Below, in pieces: positions 1 to 10,067 of a stretch of DNA of 64,000 nt. Position numbers and translations under genes: made by a program. This stretch comes from Dactylonectria macrodidyma (lineage: Eukaryota; Ascomycota; Sordariomycetes; Hypocreales; Nectriaceae), in assembly GCA_020744425.1 (NCBI GenBank), contig JAGMUV010000016.1, positions 1,488,001-1,552,000 on the forward strand. The letters are read 5' to 3'. Below the pieces are notes generated by a model. That model was not told where the DNA came from. It saw only the letters and a list, made by a program, of their open reading frames with translations, and made no database searches. The number at the start of each line of letters is the position of its first letter. Position 1 is the first letter of the stretch.

Positions 1-1
1 T

Positions 2-220
2 GAAGGCAAAGTGCTAATGCGTACTAGGCAACTTGCCGTACTCACAAATGGCGACGTAAACAAGCTAATAGAACTGCTACCCAATAGTTCTGAAAAAATG
101 TTCGTCATAGGACTCTTGAACGCTCAGTTCGATCATCTGAGAATGGAAGGTAGATTGAATGTAAAGGGATTTTTGAATGAGTTGCACCGCAAATTCCCAG
201 ATCTAGATTTGATTGATTAG
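2..220 (+). CDS. C-terminal end of an unrecognised gene, cut by the window edge
   Basis: The reading frame is open from the first bases to a TAG at 218-220, giving about 72 residues, so this is probably the last part of a gene starting upstream. The sequence is leucine-rich and mildly charged (residues such as LLPNSSEKMFVIGLL and FLNELHRKFPDLDL), which suggests amphipathic helices. I do not recognise the family and see no catalytic motif. It could also be a chance open frame, since it is short. The next 370 bases are AT-rich and non-coding. Confidence 0.35.
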   Translation, partial: EGKVLMRTRQLAVLTNGDVNKLIELLPNSSEKMFVIGLLNAQFDHLRMEGRLNVKGFLNELHRKFPDLDLID

Positions 221-789
221 GAACATCGTAGTTGGCGATAAAGATGTTTTGTCAAGTTAATGTCGAATAGTCTGTTGGGCTCGGACGAATTTTGCTAGAT
301 TGAGTCATATTAAACAAGGTCACCCACAGTACAAGCAATAGTGACTATGGTTATGCTTTACCACTACTAGGCTGACGTGTGTGCATTAAAGAACTCATCG
401 ATCAGTACTGTAATGGGCTACGCAGACCAATGGTAAGCCATATCGAACGTTACATCTGGATGGGAGCGAGTGGAAAGCCTCATTGACATGGGATAAAAGA
501 CGTAATTCTTGTTCGTGATGTATAGTCGGAGTAATGATCGGGGAACAAACAAACACATACGAAATATAAATATATTATTAAATTATTAAATAATTCAATT
601 ACTAACGGAATAAGTCTCCGCCAGCTCAAGGCCACTAGGCAGGGCAAGAGGCGTCAGAAAACGCGGAGAACGGACAACCGAGTCCCAAAGAATGATGACA
701 CACCAAGCCCTCCGCGAAAACGCGTACGGACGCCGCAATCCGATCCTGCTCTTTAAGCTCGTCACATTCAAATAGAGGTTGACATAGAG

Positions 790-1227
790 AATGACGTGCT
801 CCGCAATACCGGAAAGCTTTTTCATTCATTGGGAATTCAGCTCGGAAGAGCATGCTGTCACTACGCAGATGCACCAGATTTTGGAGGAAGCCAAGATACA
901 TGCCGAAGTGCAAGTCGAATGGCACTGCCGAATTATAGTCAAATAGGCCGCCAGCTACGAACGCACCTACGGCACGTTGACATCCACAATCACTGGCTAC
1001 GGCAGGAGTCACAGCGAGGAGCTACTTCTGTGGCATACTCACCGTCAAAGGAAATGCTTGCTGACGGGCTGACGATGGAGTTGAGCTATGATGACTTCCT
1101 CAACTTCGTAAGGGCCCTCGGGCTCGTAGATGTGAGGAATAGGCTGGGAGAGGAACGCAAGCTCGAAGATATCATGGAACAGGCCAAAAGACTTCAAATG
1201 CAGCTATATCAGGAGACCGCGCCGTGA
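790..1227 (+). pseudogene. Ty1/copia reverse transcriptase-RNase H C-terminal relic
   Basis: The frame ending at 1227 carries the hallmark end of a copia polyprotein: LRHVDIHNHWLRQE, then KEMLADGLT, then FLNFVRALGLVD. These correspond to the last RNase H strand and the C-terminal tail of fungal Ty1/copia Pol. The same order is visible in the intact copia at 14.1-19.3 kb (LRHVDVQNMWLKQ, MPADGLTKAL), but the sequence is clearly different, so this is another family. Nothing upstream resembles reverse transcriptase, integrase or gag, so only the 3' tip survives. The opposite-strand frame at 635-1012 is a shadow. Confidence 0.75.
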
Positions 1228-1981
1228 AAGGTTGAATCGCGATTCAGACTTAATGTGATTGGATGGGTCTGCTCTCTCCTCATCCCATCCATCCCGTTCC
1301 GCGGGTTACCTCCTAGTGAGCTGCCACACAGCTTCGATTAGCTCGACTAGTTAAGACTTATCACGAAGCGAGACCAGCAGCAGGTTTTCCGTAGACGCGC
1401 TAAAGCCCATTTTCGCGGTTAGTAGGAGGCATTGACCAAGGCAAGGACGGCAGCAAGCAAAGCGGCCTCATGGAACTTGGTCCCTGATCCGCAAGCTGAC
1501 CTACCTTCGAAACCGCTCCTATAACCGTGACTATTCTTATGTTATAGCTAGGAAGGAAGGCTTTTCAACATATTGGTTACTTTGGTTTACATACTGCTTT
1601 CATAGCTATAACGCAACCGCACATACCCTCTTCTTCCTTCTCCCCCTCAAACATCTGACTATGGCAATTATAAGGCTTGTGTAAGAGTGGCAATGAGTGA
1701 AGTTGTCATCAAGGGCTTGGAAAGCCCACGTCCTTATGGTAGGTGTGTGACACAGGTACTAGCAACGAGAGTTGTTTGGAATCGCTTGGTCTTTTGCCGC
1801 AGCTGGCAGCAGTTGCTAGCAGCTAGTCTTCATGAGGGCTAGGAATGCCAACTTATCACTTTTGAATATTTCCAATTCACTTAGTGAGTTACTAACCCAA
1901 AGATTTTAAGGGAGTAGAAGATGAAAAGCCGGGGAACGCGTAGATATAGCTCAGAGCATACACCTCCATATTACTAGCTCC
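1228..1981. other. Non-coding stretch downstream of the copia relic
   Basis: No gene is supported here. A possible truncated LTR lies at 1540-1615: it begins TGTTATAGCTA and ends with the inverse TAGCTATAAC followed by GCA, in the position where a 3' LTR would follow the copia relic. No target duplication is visible, so this remains weak. The rest is unremarkable intergenic DNA leading to the 3' end of the F-box gene. Confidence 0.35.
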
Positions 1982-3280
1982 CTATCCTTCGTAGCCCTCA
2001 CTATATCTCCCGCATTCCTCTGGTTCAGAGACCAAAAGTCTCTTGAAATTGGGGAAAAAGCTCCTAAGGGCGTCATTGACTACCCAGATGTTATTTCCAG
2101 TCAAGCATGGCCTAACTGATTTTAGATTCATGGATTCTATTGAACTTGGGAGTATCCCCATCAGTGTTCTCTCCAAATTCCTCATGGCCGCTTTGGTGCC
2201 ATTATGTGGAACCTCATCCAATAAATTCGTCTCATCGGAATGGAGTGATACCTCGTCCATGACAAGACCTTTCATAGCTGAAAAATTCTTGAGGCTGGTA
2301 ATTGTATGTTCGGAATTGATTTCAGTAAACGAAATCCATTCACCTAACTCGATTTCCAGGTACTCCAGAGTAGACTCGCAAACTCGAAGCTCGTCGACAA
2401 TTTTCTTAGGGCTTGGAGAGAAATCGTTCTGGTAGAGTTGATAAATCGGTGAAGCTGGCTGGAAGTATTGAAAGGCAAAGGACCTCAGATTCTGACAAGC
2501 CAGGAAAACATTTCCCAGGTCGCTGGATCCAAAGCTGCAACTTGAGAATCGAAGGTGTTTCAAATTCGTTAGTGTTAATCCTGCAGGAGCTGAATAACAC
2601 ATATGTGCGTATAGGTCTTCAATGTTTGGTGATATTTTCAAGAGTTCAGCGACGGCGCCCAAGTCGAAACCCCCGGAGGTTGGACGATGAACAAGGTGCA
2701 GCACTTTCAAAGATTCTAGCGCCGGGGTTGAAGGAATGAATTTCCTAAATTGTGTCATACTTGAGCATTCCAAAAATAGTCTCTCCAGGTTAATAGCAGA
2801 ACTGAAAAACACATCGAGTAGCAGCCCATGACGAAGTGTAGTGTCAGCTGTAAGGTCTGCAGCTCGTTCATTGAAAATAAGAGTAGCCCAATGATTAAGG
2901 AAACCACCGTTCAGGCGCTCTGTCAGAGCATCAACTATAGGCATGTCATAGGCACTTGGTCCTGTATAGAGACCGAAGGCTGCCTGCTTCATATGACAAA
3001 TGAATTTAGGATTCCGCGAGATAGATCGCATGAAGCTCAACAGCCTCCTTGGAAAGGGGGTGTCAGGGGAGAGTTGAGACATCGACTCGAAAAACGTATG
3101 GTACAACACCGGCATGGCAACATCATAGATTCGACGTGACGTTCGAGCTAGTCGGGATAGGGCCTCCTTGCTGCTGGCCTGGTATTCGATTGCCCAATCT
3201 TCCATGCAATGGGGACACAACGTAGAGCATATTATGTGAATGACCTCATTCGGCAGTTGAAGTAAAAAAACGGTAGGCAT
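1982..3280 (-). CDS. F-box domain protein
   Basis: This single-exon frame of 432 codons begins with a hydrophobic stretch and an F-box-like motif at about residues 8-45: LPNEVIHIICSTL followed by a helix with LARTSRRIYDVAMPVLYHTF. F-box proteins recruit substrates to SCF ubiquitin ligases through Skp1. The remainder has irregular leucine-rich segments (LESLKVLHLVHR, LTLTNLKHLRFSSCSFGSSDLG, LRSFAFQYF) as in fungal F-box/LRR-like proteins, the presumed substrate-binding part. The length is typical and no frame breaks are seen. The substrate cannot be inferred. The start at 3280 is the first ATG of the frame and directly precedes the F-box. Confidence 0.8.
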   Translation of the reverse strand: MPTVFLLQLPNEVIHIICSTLCPHCMEDWAIEYQASSKEALSRLARTSRRIYDVAMPVLYHTFFESMSQLSPDTPFPRRLLSFMRSISRNPKFICHMKQAAFGLYTGPSAYDMPIVDALTERLNGGFLNHWATLIFNERAADLTADTTLRHGLLLDVFFSSAINLERLFLECSSMTQFRKFIPSTPALESLKVLHLVHRPTSGGFDLGAVAELLKISPNIEDLYAHMCYSAPAGLTLTNLKHLRFSSCSFGSSDLGNVFLACQNLRSFAFQYFQPASPIYQLYQNDFSPSPKKIVDELRVCESTLEYLEIELGEWISFTEINSEHTITSLKNFSAMKGLVMDEVSLHSDETNLLDEVPHNGTKAAMRNLERTLMGILPSSIESMNLKSVRPCLTGNNIWVVNDALRSFFPNFKRLLVSEPEECGRYSEGYEG

Positions 3281-3996
3281 CGTGCTTCAGTAGGCGTGCG
3301 TAATAGATGGGAATTCAAAAAGGAGGGTTAGACCAGAGGTTACTTAAGTAGTTGTATCGAATTGCGTACGGTCTGGGGCGGATGACTAGACAGCTGACTA
3401 GGATGAAAGCATGCTGATAAACGACAAGTTTAGCAAAGTGGATCATGGATCTCTTGAGCCCCTTTCGACACACATACACAAACCATATCAAGAAAGAATC
3501 CAGGAGGCTGTTATGCCATAAGCATCAAATTCACGAACCAGGCATCGGACCGGGGTTTTGTCCCCTTCTATTTTCTGCAAGAGCTCAGAAACCAACACGC
3601 TAGATCTGATTGCGTCGGGTCTCGCTCCATTCCTATCCTTCTTCATCCTTACGTTCTTCGTCCTTACCTTCTTCACCCCCCTGGTCTTCATCCTATCTTT
3701 CCTCATCCTCCTCGTCCTCCCCACCCCCCGGGGCTGTATCCCCATGGGCGCTTGCGCTCCTGACTCCACCATCGCGCTACCACTTCTGCTTCACCAGACG
3801 ACGTTCGCCAAGCGGACGTCGGTTTCGCCGGCCTGGCTTACCAGGAGGCGCTCTGCTCTGCGCAGCTCATGAAGCTGCAGACCGACTATGCTGTATGTCT
3901 TATCTTGTTGTTTCTTGTCCATCAGTCGCTAACGTCTGTGTCCAGCTTGGTTTACTTGAAGGCGTCTCCAAGGATGAGCTCCGCGAACGTTCTGCC
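3281..3996. other. Non-coding stretch with a pyrimidine-rich tract
   Basis: Positions about 3620-3730 are strongly C/T-biased, with repeating CTTC/CATCCT/CGTCCT units. This yields lysine/arginine-rich frames on the minus strand and serine-rich frames on the plus strand, none of which looks like a real protein. It lies downstream (minus strand) of the gypsy relic and may be degenerate retroelement sequence. Confidence 0.4.
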
Positions 3997-4620
3997 TCAA
4001 CTACCCCTCTCTATCGCCCCTTTCTCGTCGTCCTCATCTTCTTCGCCGAGAGCGAGCATCGGCCGCTCGTTCGGCGCCAACACGCCGTGCGTGTACATGA
4101 TGTAGGCTTTCTCGCCGTTGGCAACATCTTGGGCAAAAGACCCTGGGTCTTGGATTGATACTGCGTCGTAACGCCACGTATTCGTACGCATGGCCATCAC
4201 GATGCCTTCGTGACCCATAGTTGCTCTGGAAAGGAGCAAATCGCCCAATCCTTCCGGTCTGCTCTCCGGAGCCTCGGCAACAGATGCCGCATCTTCCTCG
4301 CGAACCCTTGATGGTTCAGCAGGAAGAACGTCACCCAATACACTCGCGATGCAGGATGAATGCTTCCATCGAAGCCTTCTAGGTCTGGGGCTCGCCACTC
4401 TGGCGTTGGCTCGAGATCTAGCTTCCTAATCAGCCTTCTGCTGACAAGGTTTACTGATGAGCAGGAATCCATGTCTACGCAGACGTTGTGTTCGCTGTAT
4501 GCTCGGAGAACAAGCGCTTGCCCTCGGGCGGTGGTCCCTATATTAGGCATTAGACGCGGCTTAGGCGTAGGGTTTGCGTCCCTGTTCTCTACGCCTTTTC
4601 GTTTTCCGAGGAATCAAGTT
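3997..4620 (-). pseudogene. Ty3/gypsy gag-protease relic
   Basis: Two overlapping minus-strand frames together resemble a gypsy retropepsin region. The frame at 4197-4550 has VCVDMDSCSSVNLVSRRL, where the expected Asp-Ser-Gly of the active site reads DSC, followed by the LDLEP...LEGFDGSIHPASRVYWV pattern of the flap region. The frame then shifts, and 3997-4398 continues with a segment resembling the post-protease linker (NTWRYDAVSI). Upstream stops (around 4530-4590) interrupt the gag end. No reverse transcriptase follows, so this is a truncated, frame-shifted fossil. The hAT left end at 4690 abuts it. Confidence 0.55.
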
Positions 4621-5055
4621 CCTCAACGTGGCCTGTCTGTTGTATCGGTGCAGGTTTGTTATGTCCCCCTCGCACTGGCTGTTGGTAGTCAGTGATCTTG
4701 TTGGACTGGACTAGCATTGGAGTGGATTTGGATGGAGTGGATTTGGCTGGACTGGATTCACAGTTTCAGAAATTTGGACTGGACTGGATCGAGAGGTCTG
4801 GAGCCTCCTGGAGCGCCAATGGACCATTCCTAATTAGGAAAGAAGGAGCCCGAACTCCACTTTTTGTTTCAGGCACATTGTTCCGCGTGGTGTTGATTGG
4901 TCTCCACGATGCTAAACCCGTCGAGTACCATCGGCAAACCAAGTCAGTAATGCAGCGCGAAGGTGAGACGTCCGTTTGCCTACATAATATGCAGCAGCAC
5001 GAACCCGATAACATGCCCTTTACTATTTGACCAACAAGGTAATTAACGTCCCAGA

Positions 5056-5112
5056 ATGGCCGCACCAACAATCACCCGCTTCTTCTCTCGCTCTTCTAAT
5101 TCAGCCGAAGGC
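5056..5112 (+). CDS. Probable N-terminal piece of the hAT transposase
   Basis: An ATG at 5056 in a good context opens a short frame reading MAAPTITRFFSRSSNSAEG before a stop. It lies inside the hAT left end, in the right place for the transposase start. The main transposase frame restarts without an ATG at about 6903, just after the Helitron 3' end. I infer that the Helitron insertion separated these 19 codons from the rest. The exact joining point is not resolved, because the in-frame TGA at 5113 may belong to the junction. Confidence 0.45.
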
Positions 5113-5384
5113 TGACTCTACATTAAGGGTTTGGTGCAGACAGGGGTCAATAAGTTTCCCGGGTTCTGATTGGCCAGAAATTTGTATGGGTGGCCGCAAA
5201 ACGTGCAACAACTGGACAATGGCTGCTAAGAAGTGGGCCTAGGTTTCTGCGGCTTGCAGCACCCCTGGTTTGTTTACTTGCGCTTCGCTTGACATGGAAA
5301 TTCATTGAAGCAACGCGTCTTGATGCGTGCTTCATTAAGTAATGAGTCCTAAGTCTACTCCTCAAGGGCTTCAGGATGCCTTGA

Positions 5385-6802
5385 TTTCCATCGTCTGTGC
5401 CCGCGGGCACTACCTTGCATTCCCTGTTGCACCTGCCAATTCATAAGGACTTCAAGCCTCTCTCAGCCATTGATAAGGCCCAGCTCCAGAAGAAGCTTAA
5501 AGATATCAAGTATCTAATCATTGACGAGAAGAGCATGCTGGGACTGCGTCAGCTATCTTGGGTCGATGACCGTCTCCGAGAGGCGTTTCCGAATAAGAAC
5601 GAAGAGTTCTTTGGCGGCCTGAACATCCTGTTGGTTGGTGACTTCTTTCAGCTTCCCCCTGTGCTGCAGAAGCCGCTTTATTACGATAAAGAGGTTCAGG
5701 GAGTAGAGATCAAGGGCAGAAACGCATATAGGCGATTCGATAAATCGGTCTTCTTGAAAGTTGTCCAGCGGCAGCGTGGCGACGATCAGGAGGCATTCCG
5801 CCTAGCTCTCGGGGAATTGCGGCTGCTTCAACTATCTGTGGAGTCCTGGAAGCTCCTTTCCAGCCGCATGCAGGCAAAACTAGACGATCAAGAGGTCGCA
5901 AGGTTTGTCAACGCCTTACGAGTATACGCCACTAAAGATAGGGTGAACGAATATAACCACTATCACCTCGACCGCCTCAGCCGGCCAGTCATCCAGGTCA
6001 TGGCTAAGAACGTCGGCCCCGGCGCGGCTTCTGCGCCTGATGACAAGGCGGGCAACCTTGCGAAGCAGATCCCAATATGCATTGGCTCCCGTCTGATGCT
6101 GACGTCCAACCTTTGGCAGCCAGTTGGCCTCTGCAACGGCGCTCGCGGCACAGTTTACGATATCGGCTGGGCACCTGAGGCCGACCCCATCCAAGACCCT
6201 CCCTGTGTTATCATGATGGAGTTTGACAAATACAGCGGACCGGTATTCCTGACCACCGCGGATGGCAGGAAGATTGTGCCGATTCTCCCAGTGGAGAGGG
6301 ACTTCCTCATCGGAGCCACTCTCTGCGCTCGCACCTAATTTCCCCTGATCGTATGCTACGCAATTACCGTGCACAAGTCACAAAGCATCACCGAAGACAT
6401 GATAGTTACAGATCTGTCTTGCCGGGACTTTCAGACTGGTTTAAGCTACGTGGCTGTCTCTCGCGTGAAAACGCTCGAGGGTCTGATGTTGGATGCGCCA
6501 TTTGATCGTAATATTGAAATGAGCATGTTGTGTTGATTGAAGGAGGAAAAGACTAGCGCTAACCAGCTGAAGCTATTGACAAGAAGACATCCACTTCCCA
6601 GCCACCAATGGATCGGAATAGCCATTGATCCGTTAAACAACGGATCTCAACACGTAATCACCTGGTCTACCGGTCTCCTCCGGATGGTATGAAAATGAAG
6701 ATGAGGGATCAAGAGCTTAGGAGACGACAGGTGCTTACACGAAATCCCTACAGGATACACAGTACCCACAATAGCTATAGCACTAGACCAGTACGTAGAT
6801 AA
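5385..6802 (+). pseudogene. Helitron PIF1-like helicase, C-terminal half
   Basis: The frame shows helicase motifs in the order of the Helitron PIF1 domain: a GTTLHSLLHLPI box, Walker B (YLIIDEKSML), the GDFFQLPPV motif, then after 6340 the AITVHKSQS and YVAVSRVK motifs that end superfamily 1 helicases. The Walker A region is missing because the frame is closed by a TGA at 5382. The frame is broken at 6337-6339, where TAA stands at the conserved glutamine of the RTQFPL motif (CAA to TAA, a C-to-T change). A solo LTR at 6512-6652 interrupts it further. Skipping the LTR and one CGTAA copy, the frame continues (for example PPDGMKMKMRDQELRRRQ) to a TAA at 6800-6802. Confidence 0.85.
6512..6652 (-). 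repeat. Solo LTR with CGTAA target duplication
   Basis: This 141-bp segment is flanked by perfect 5-bp direct repeats, CGTAA at 6507-6511 and 6653-6657. Its edges read (T)ATTGAAAT and ATCTCAACA, i.e. the TG...CA form with TGTTGA/TCAACA ends, one end slightly mutated. It is closely related to the solo LTR at 32326-32454. On the minus strand it starts TGTTGAGATCC and ends in a pyrimidine-rich tract, suggesting minus orientation. It lies inside the Helitron helicase, so it is the youngest insertion in this nest. No internal retroelement sequence remains. Confidence 0.85.
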
Positions 6803-6856
6803 TGCAATAGTTGTAGCCTGCCCAGCCCGCGAACGCGTAGCCTTCGGCTGAGGCTA

Positions 6857-6910
6857 CCCCATGCACCGCTTCCGCCGCTCCAATGTGCATGGGGTGACGT
6901 AGTATTTTAG
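6857..6910 (+). repeat. Helitron 3' terminal hairpin
   Basis: CCCCATGCAC at 6857-6866 pairs perfectly with GTGCATGGGG at 6885-6894, an 18-nt loop between them. About 16 bases further the sequence reads TATTTTAG, and the hAT coding sequence resumes. Helitrons end with a GC-rich hairpin shortly before a CTRR-like 3' terminus; here the last four bases would be TTAG, a variant. A smaller stem (TAGCC/GGCTA at about 6838-6855) precedes it. Confidence 0.6.
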
Positions 6911-9356
6911 ATCTTCAGAGTCAGACAATGTTGTTCTCGCTCCAGAATCGATCAACAATAGTCGCGATCCGGATGCCCTGATCCAGCCAGATGAGTTCAA
7001 GCTTCAGGGCGAGCAATATACTCGCTGTTCTGTGATCGCAAGAGGCCCTAAATCAACAAAGAAGCGCACGTCGGTGATCTGGCTATACGGTGAGGATCTA
7101 CAGTCAAAGAGAGATCGGAAACGAGTATGGTACTGCTATCTCTGCGAGAAACAGCGTCGTCAACAAGAACTTCCAGCAGTCTCAAATGGCAATTCTACGG
7201 CACTCGATCATCCCCACCTGAAACATCATATCGACAAGACTACTGGAGAACTCAAGTCCTTTCGAGGAGACTCGGTGGACTCGAGCCAGCCCTCGATATC
7301 CGATTACCAGGACATGAAATCGATCATCTTCTCCCGCCGCTTAGATCGGCTCAAGGAACTCCTAGTCCGCTGGCTAGTCTGTTGCCATATCGCCTTCTTC
7401 CAGATCGAGAATGACTACTTTCGCGACCTCCTCTTCTATCTATTCCCACCCTTAGCTGATCTCCTTCCAAAGGCAGCATCAACCATTCGCCAGTGGGTGA
7501 TGAATATGTTCGAGGTGAGGAAGGAGAGACTGCGGCAGGATATGCTCGACAGTCGGAGTTCCATTTCGCTCTCCTTCGATCTGTGGACGTCGCCGAACTA
7601 CCTCGCAGTGCTTGGAGTAGCAGCACATTTCATCGACAAATCTGGGCTGCGTCGAACTGCTGTTTTGGCGCTACGCGAAGTGGAAGGGGAACACTCAGGG
7701 GAGAACATCGCCGATGTCCTGTTGCAAGTCATCGAAGATTACAAGATTACGGACCGAGTTGGCTATTTTATGTCCGATAACGCATCGGCCAACGATGTGT
7801 GCGTTGACTCTGTACTGCGCGCCGTCTACCCAACGATGTCAGATAAGCAGCGAAAACGCAGACGCCTCCGGTGCTTCGGGCACATTGTGAATTTCTGCGC
7901 GCAGGCTTTCCTTATCGGAAAGGACGCCGAAAAGGTCTGCAAAGATCTAGACGCTGCGTACAGGGAGGGTGATATGAAGCGAATCCGGGAGCTCTGGCGG
8001 AAGCGTGGCGCCATCGGAAGGCTTCACAATATCATCAAATACATCCGAGCCAGTCCTCAGCGCCGTCAGTTTTTCAGATCAATTGTCTGCGGGGGAGAAC
8101 TGTCTGAGTTTGATGGCTTAGAGGTGAGTTTGCGCCCTCCATGAACCCATAGTCAGGACAAATAGCTAGCCTAGCTTATCCAAAGCCAGCAGACACGCTG
8201 GAATTCATACTTCACCTCGATCGGTAGAGCTCTTAACGTCAAGGAGCGAATTCAAGTCTTCTGTGACCAGTATGAGGCTGGCCAGGGCCAGAAAAGTCTC
8301 ACCGAAGACCGCCTGTCTGAGCAGCAGTGGGACGAGCTTGCACACCTTCATGATCGGCTGGAGACGTTCTATGACGGAAGCCTCTCTACGGAAGGCAGGC
8401 TTTCAACACTAGCGGATCACTTTCAGACACTTGACTGGCTCCTAAATGAGATCCAGCAGGCCAAGATTAAATTCGAAGAACTCCACAAGGCGGCTGTTCG
8501 AAGGAACACTGGTCGAGGAGCTGTTGCTGCTGAAGCTGATGACTTCGTATTTCTTGCCGCTTCGGCGGAAGCTTCCTGGCGTAAGGCGGAGGAATACTTC
8601 AAGAAAGCGGATGAGACACCGGCATATTATGCCGCCATTGCGCTGAATCCGACTCTCAAAAACCAGTGGTACATCGAGACTTGGACAGATGAAGAAAAGA
8701 AGTCATGGATCCCGAGCGTTACGAAGCTTGTTAGGGGGCTCTGGCTAGAAGAGTATCGGGGAAGACATTCTACAGAGCATGCGTCAGTTTCCGCTTCGTT
8801 CTGCCCAACTTTGCCTGCTCCGGTTAGAAAGGAGAAGGCCTTTGTGGCGGTCAAGAGCCATAAACGACTGAAGCTTCGTCACGAGGCCCTGGCAACCGAC
8901 CCTCCCGCCGTCGACTTGCTCGATCAGTTCCTTGAAACAGATGTTATCCGGCTTGGTGAGGACGAAACCTTTGACCCTATCAGTTATTGGAACGATCGCT
9001 ACTATACGCAACCGGATCTAGCACGTATGGCTCTGGATGTTCTGGCCGTTCCATCAATGTCAGACGAGTGCGAGCGGCTATTCAGCAGCGCCAAGATACT
9101 GCTTTCCGACCGGCGGCCGAGGCCTAAGATAGATATCATTGAAGCCAGCGAGTGCCTCCGATCCTGGTTCGGCCCACCTGCACGGAATACTTTTGAGGAT
9201 ATCAACATCGGGAGACCAGAAGGGGAGTCTGATCTGCAGGGGATTCGGCAGGACGGTGAGGGATCTGAAATTAGAATGGGCAATGAGGACCTTCAGGCCG
9301 TCGATCAAGATGGTTTTCTGGATGAGGACAATACCACTCAGGAGGTCTTGCGGTAA
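6903..9356 (+). CDS. hAT family transposase (two exons: 6903-8123, 8190-9356)
   Basis: This is the DNA-cutting transposase of the surrounding hAT element. Visible domains: a BED zinc finger (around 7060-7230; VWYCYLCEK, later HPHLKHHI), the conserved SLSFDLWTSP (7565-7595), YFMSDNASANDV, RLRCFGHIVNFCAQAF, TRWNSYF right after the intron, and the C-terminal hAT dimerisation region (MALDVLAVPSMSDECERLFSSAK, in two parts, near 9030-9090). A GTGAGT donor at 8124 and a CAG acceptor ending at 8189 give a 66-bp intron that removes a TGA. Apart from the Helitron separating its first codons, I see no stops or frameshifts. The 5' end lacks an ATG because of that insertion. Confidence 0.88.
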
Positions 9357-9575
9357 CCAGTGTAATTGATGTCAAATACATACCGCAACACCATTTGAAC
9401 AAGTATCGATTCCGCAGTAAATATCGCGGCGACTCTTTTCGCAAAATGCGGAATACTCCTAATCCAATAGGAGAATTGGATTTGCATTGGCGCTCCTGGA
9501 GCCCCCAGCCCTGTGCATTGGACTGGACTGGATCCGACCTCGAAATCCAGTCCAGTCCAATCCAACAAGATCACT

Positions 9576-9941
9576 GCTTAGCAAGCAACTTCCGGTTGAT
9601 TCCACATAGCACAGAAAAAGCATATAAAGCTTGCTCCAAAAATCACAAGTAGCAAGCAGAACACATCAATACAAGCAATCCACCCCAAGATCTGACACAT
9701 TTGTAGTCATCTTGGTGCCATACGCGCTTTCCGACAACTTAATGCTAATACTAAGAAACCGCTAACCCGTAGAAGCCCACCTCGAAAAAACAACTTAGAA
9801 ATACTAAAGTTAATAAGTAATTGTCAAATATTAGGGTGGATCCCTTGTATTGATGTGTTCTGCTTGCTACTTGTGGTTTTGAAGCAAGCTTTATATGCCT
9901 TTTCTGTGCTATGTGGAATCAACTGGAAGCTGCTTGCTAAG
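9576..9941. repeat. Large inverted-repeat (foldback) MITE
   Basis: The left arm (9576-9686) and right arm (9834-9941) are reverse complements over about 108-111 bp with few mismatches; both start GCTTAGCAAGC when read from outside, and both contain CATAGCACAGAAAA and CAAGTAGCAAGCAGAACAC. About 147 bp of AT-rich sequence lie between. The left edge touches the hAT right end exactly, so the element may be truncated or may have been the hAT target. No ORF is present and no target duplication was found. Confidence 0.75.
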
Positions 9942-10067
9942 CCTGTGGCAATAGGTGGCAACTTCCATGAGCTTCCTTTTGCCACTATTCAACAGGTTTC
10001 CTCTATAATACACACAGTGGGCTAACCGCCCTTGACATGTTCCATTGTCCCCACGGTCTGACAGTCC

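Larger units (their letters stand above)
5113..6910 (+). mobile_element. Internally deleted Helitron inside the hAT element
   Basis: This segment separates the hAT transposase start from its body. It contains the C-terminal half of a PIF1-type Helitron helicase (5385-6802) and a terminal hairpin close to its right edge (6857-6894). The left edge is placed near 5114 because the sequence begins TCTACATTAAGGG, resembling a Helitron 5' end starting with TC. No Rep/HUH nuclease domain or Walker A motif is present, so the element is internally deleted and cannot be autonomous. Host coding sequence resumes at about 6911. Termini are inferred, not proven by an empty-site comparison. Confidence 0.6.
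4690..9576 (+). mobile_element. hAT transposon with nested Helitron fragment
   Basis: The ends are inverted repeats: reading inward from each end gives CAGTGATCTTGTTGGA, then C or T, then TGGACT. The left copy starts at 4690 and the right copy ends at 9576. Similarity continues subterminally (GGAGCGCCAATG is present near both ends), and both ends carry repeated TGGACTGGA words (about 4704-4795 and 9525-9560). CAGTG starts are typical of hAT elements. The transposase lies inside on the plus strand. The 8-bp flanks (TTGGTAGT and CTTAGCAA) do not match, so the expected target duplication is absent; rearrangement or a second insertion at one edge is possible. Confidence 0.8.

Noticed and set aside
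6600..6652. tRNA-derived SINE, because of an A-box-like word on the minus strand
   Set aside because: The segment has TG...CA ends and a 5-bp duplication and matches another solo LTR; an LTR is the simpler explanation.
4682..9584. 8-bp target duplication around the large hAT element
   Set aside because: TTGGTAGT on the left and CTTAGCAA on the right do not match.
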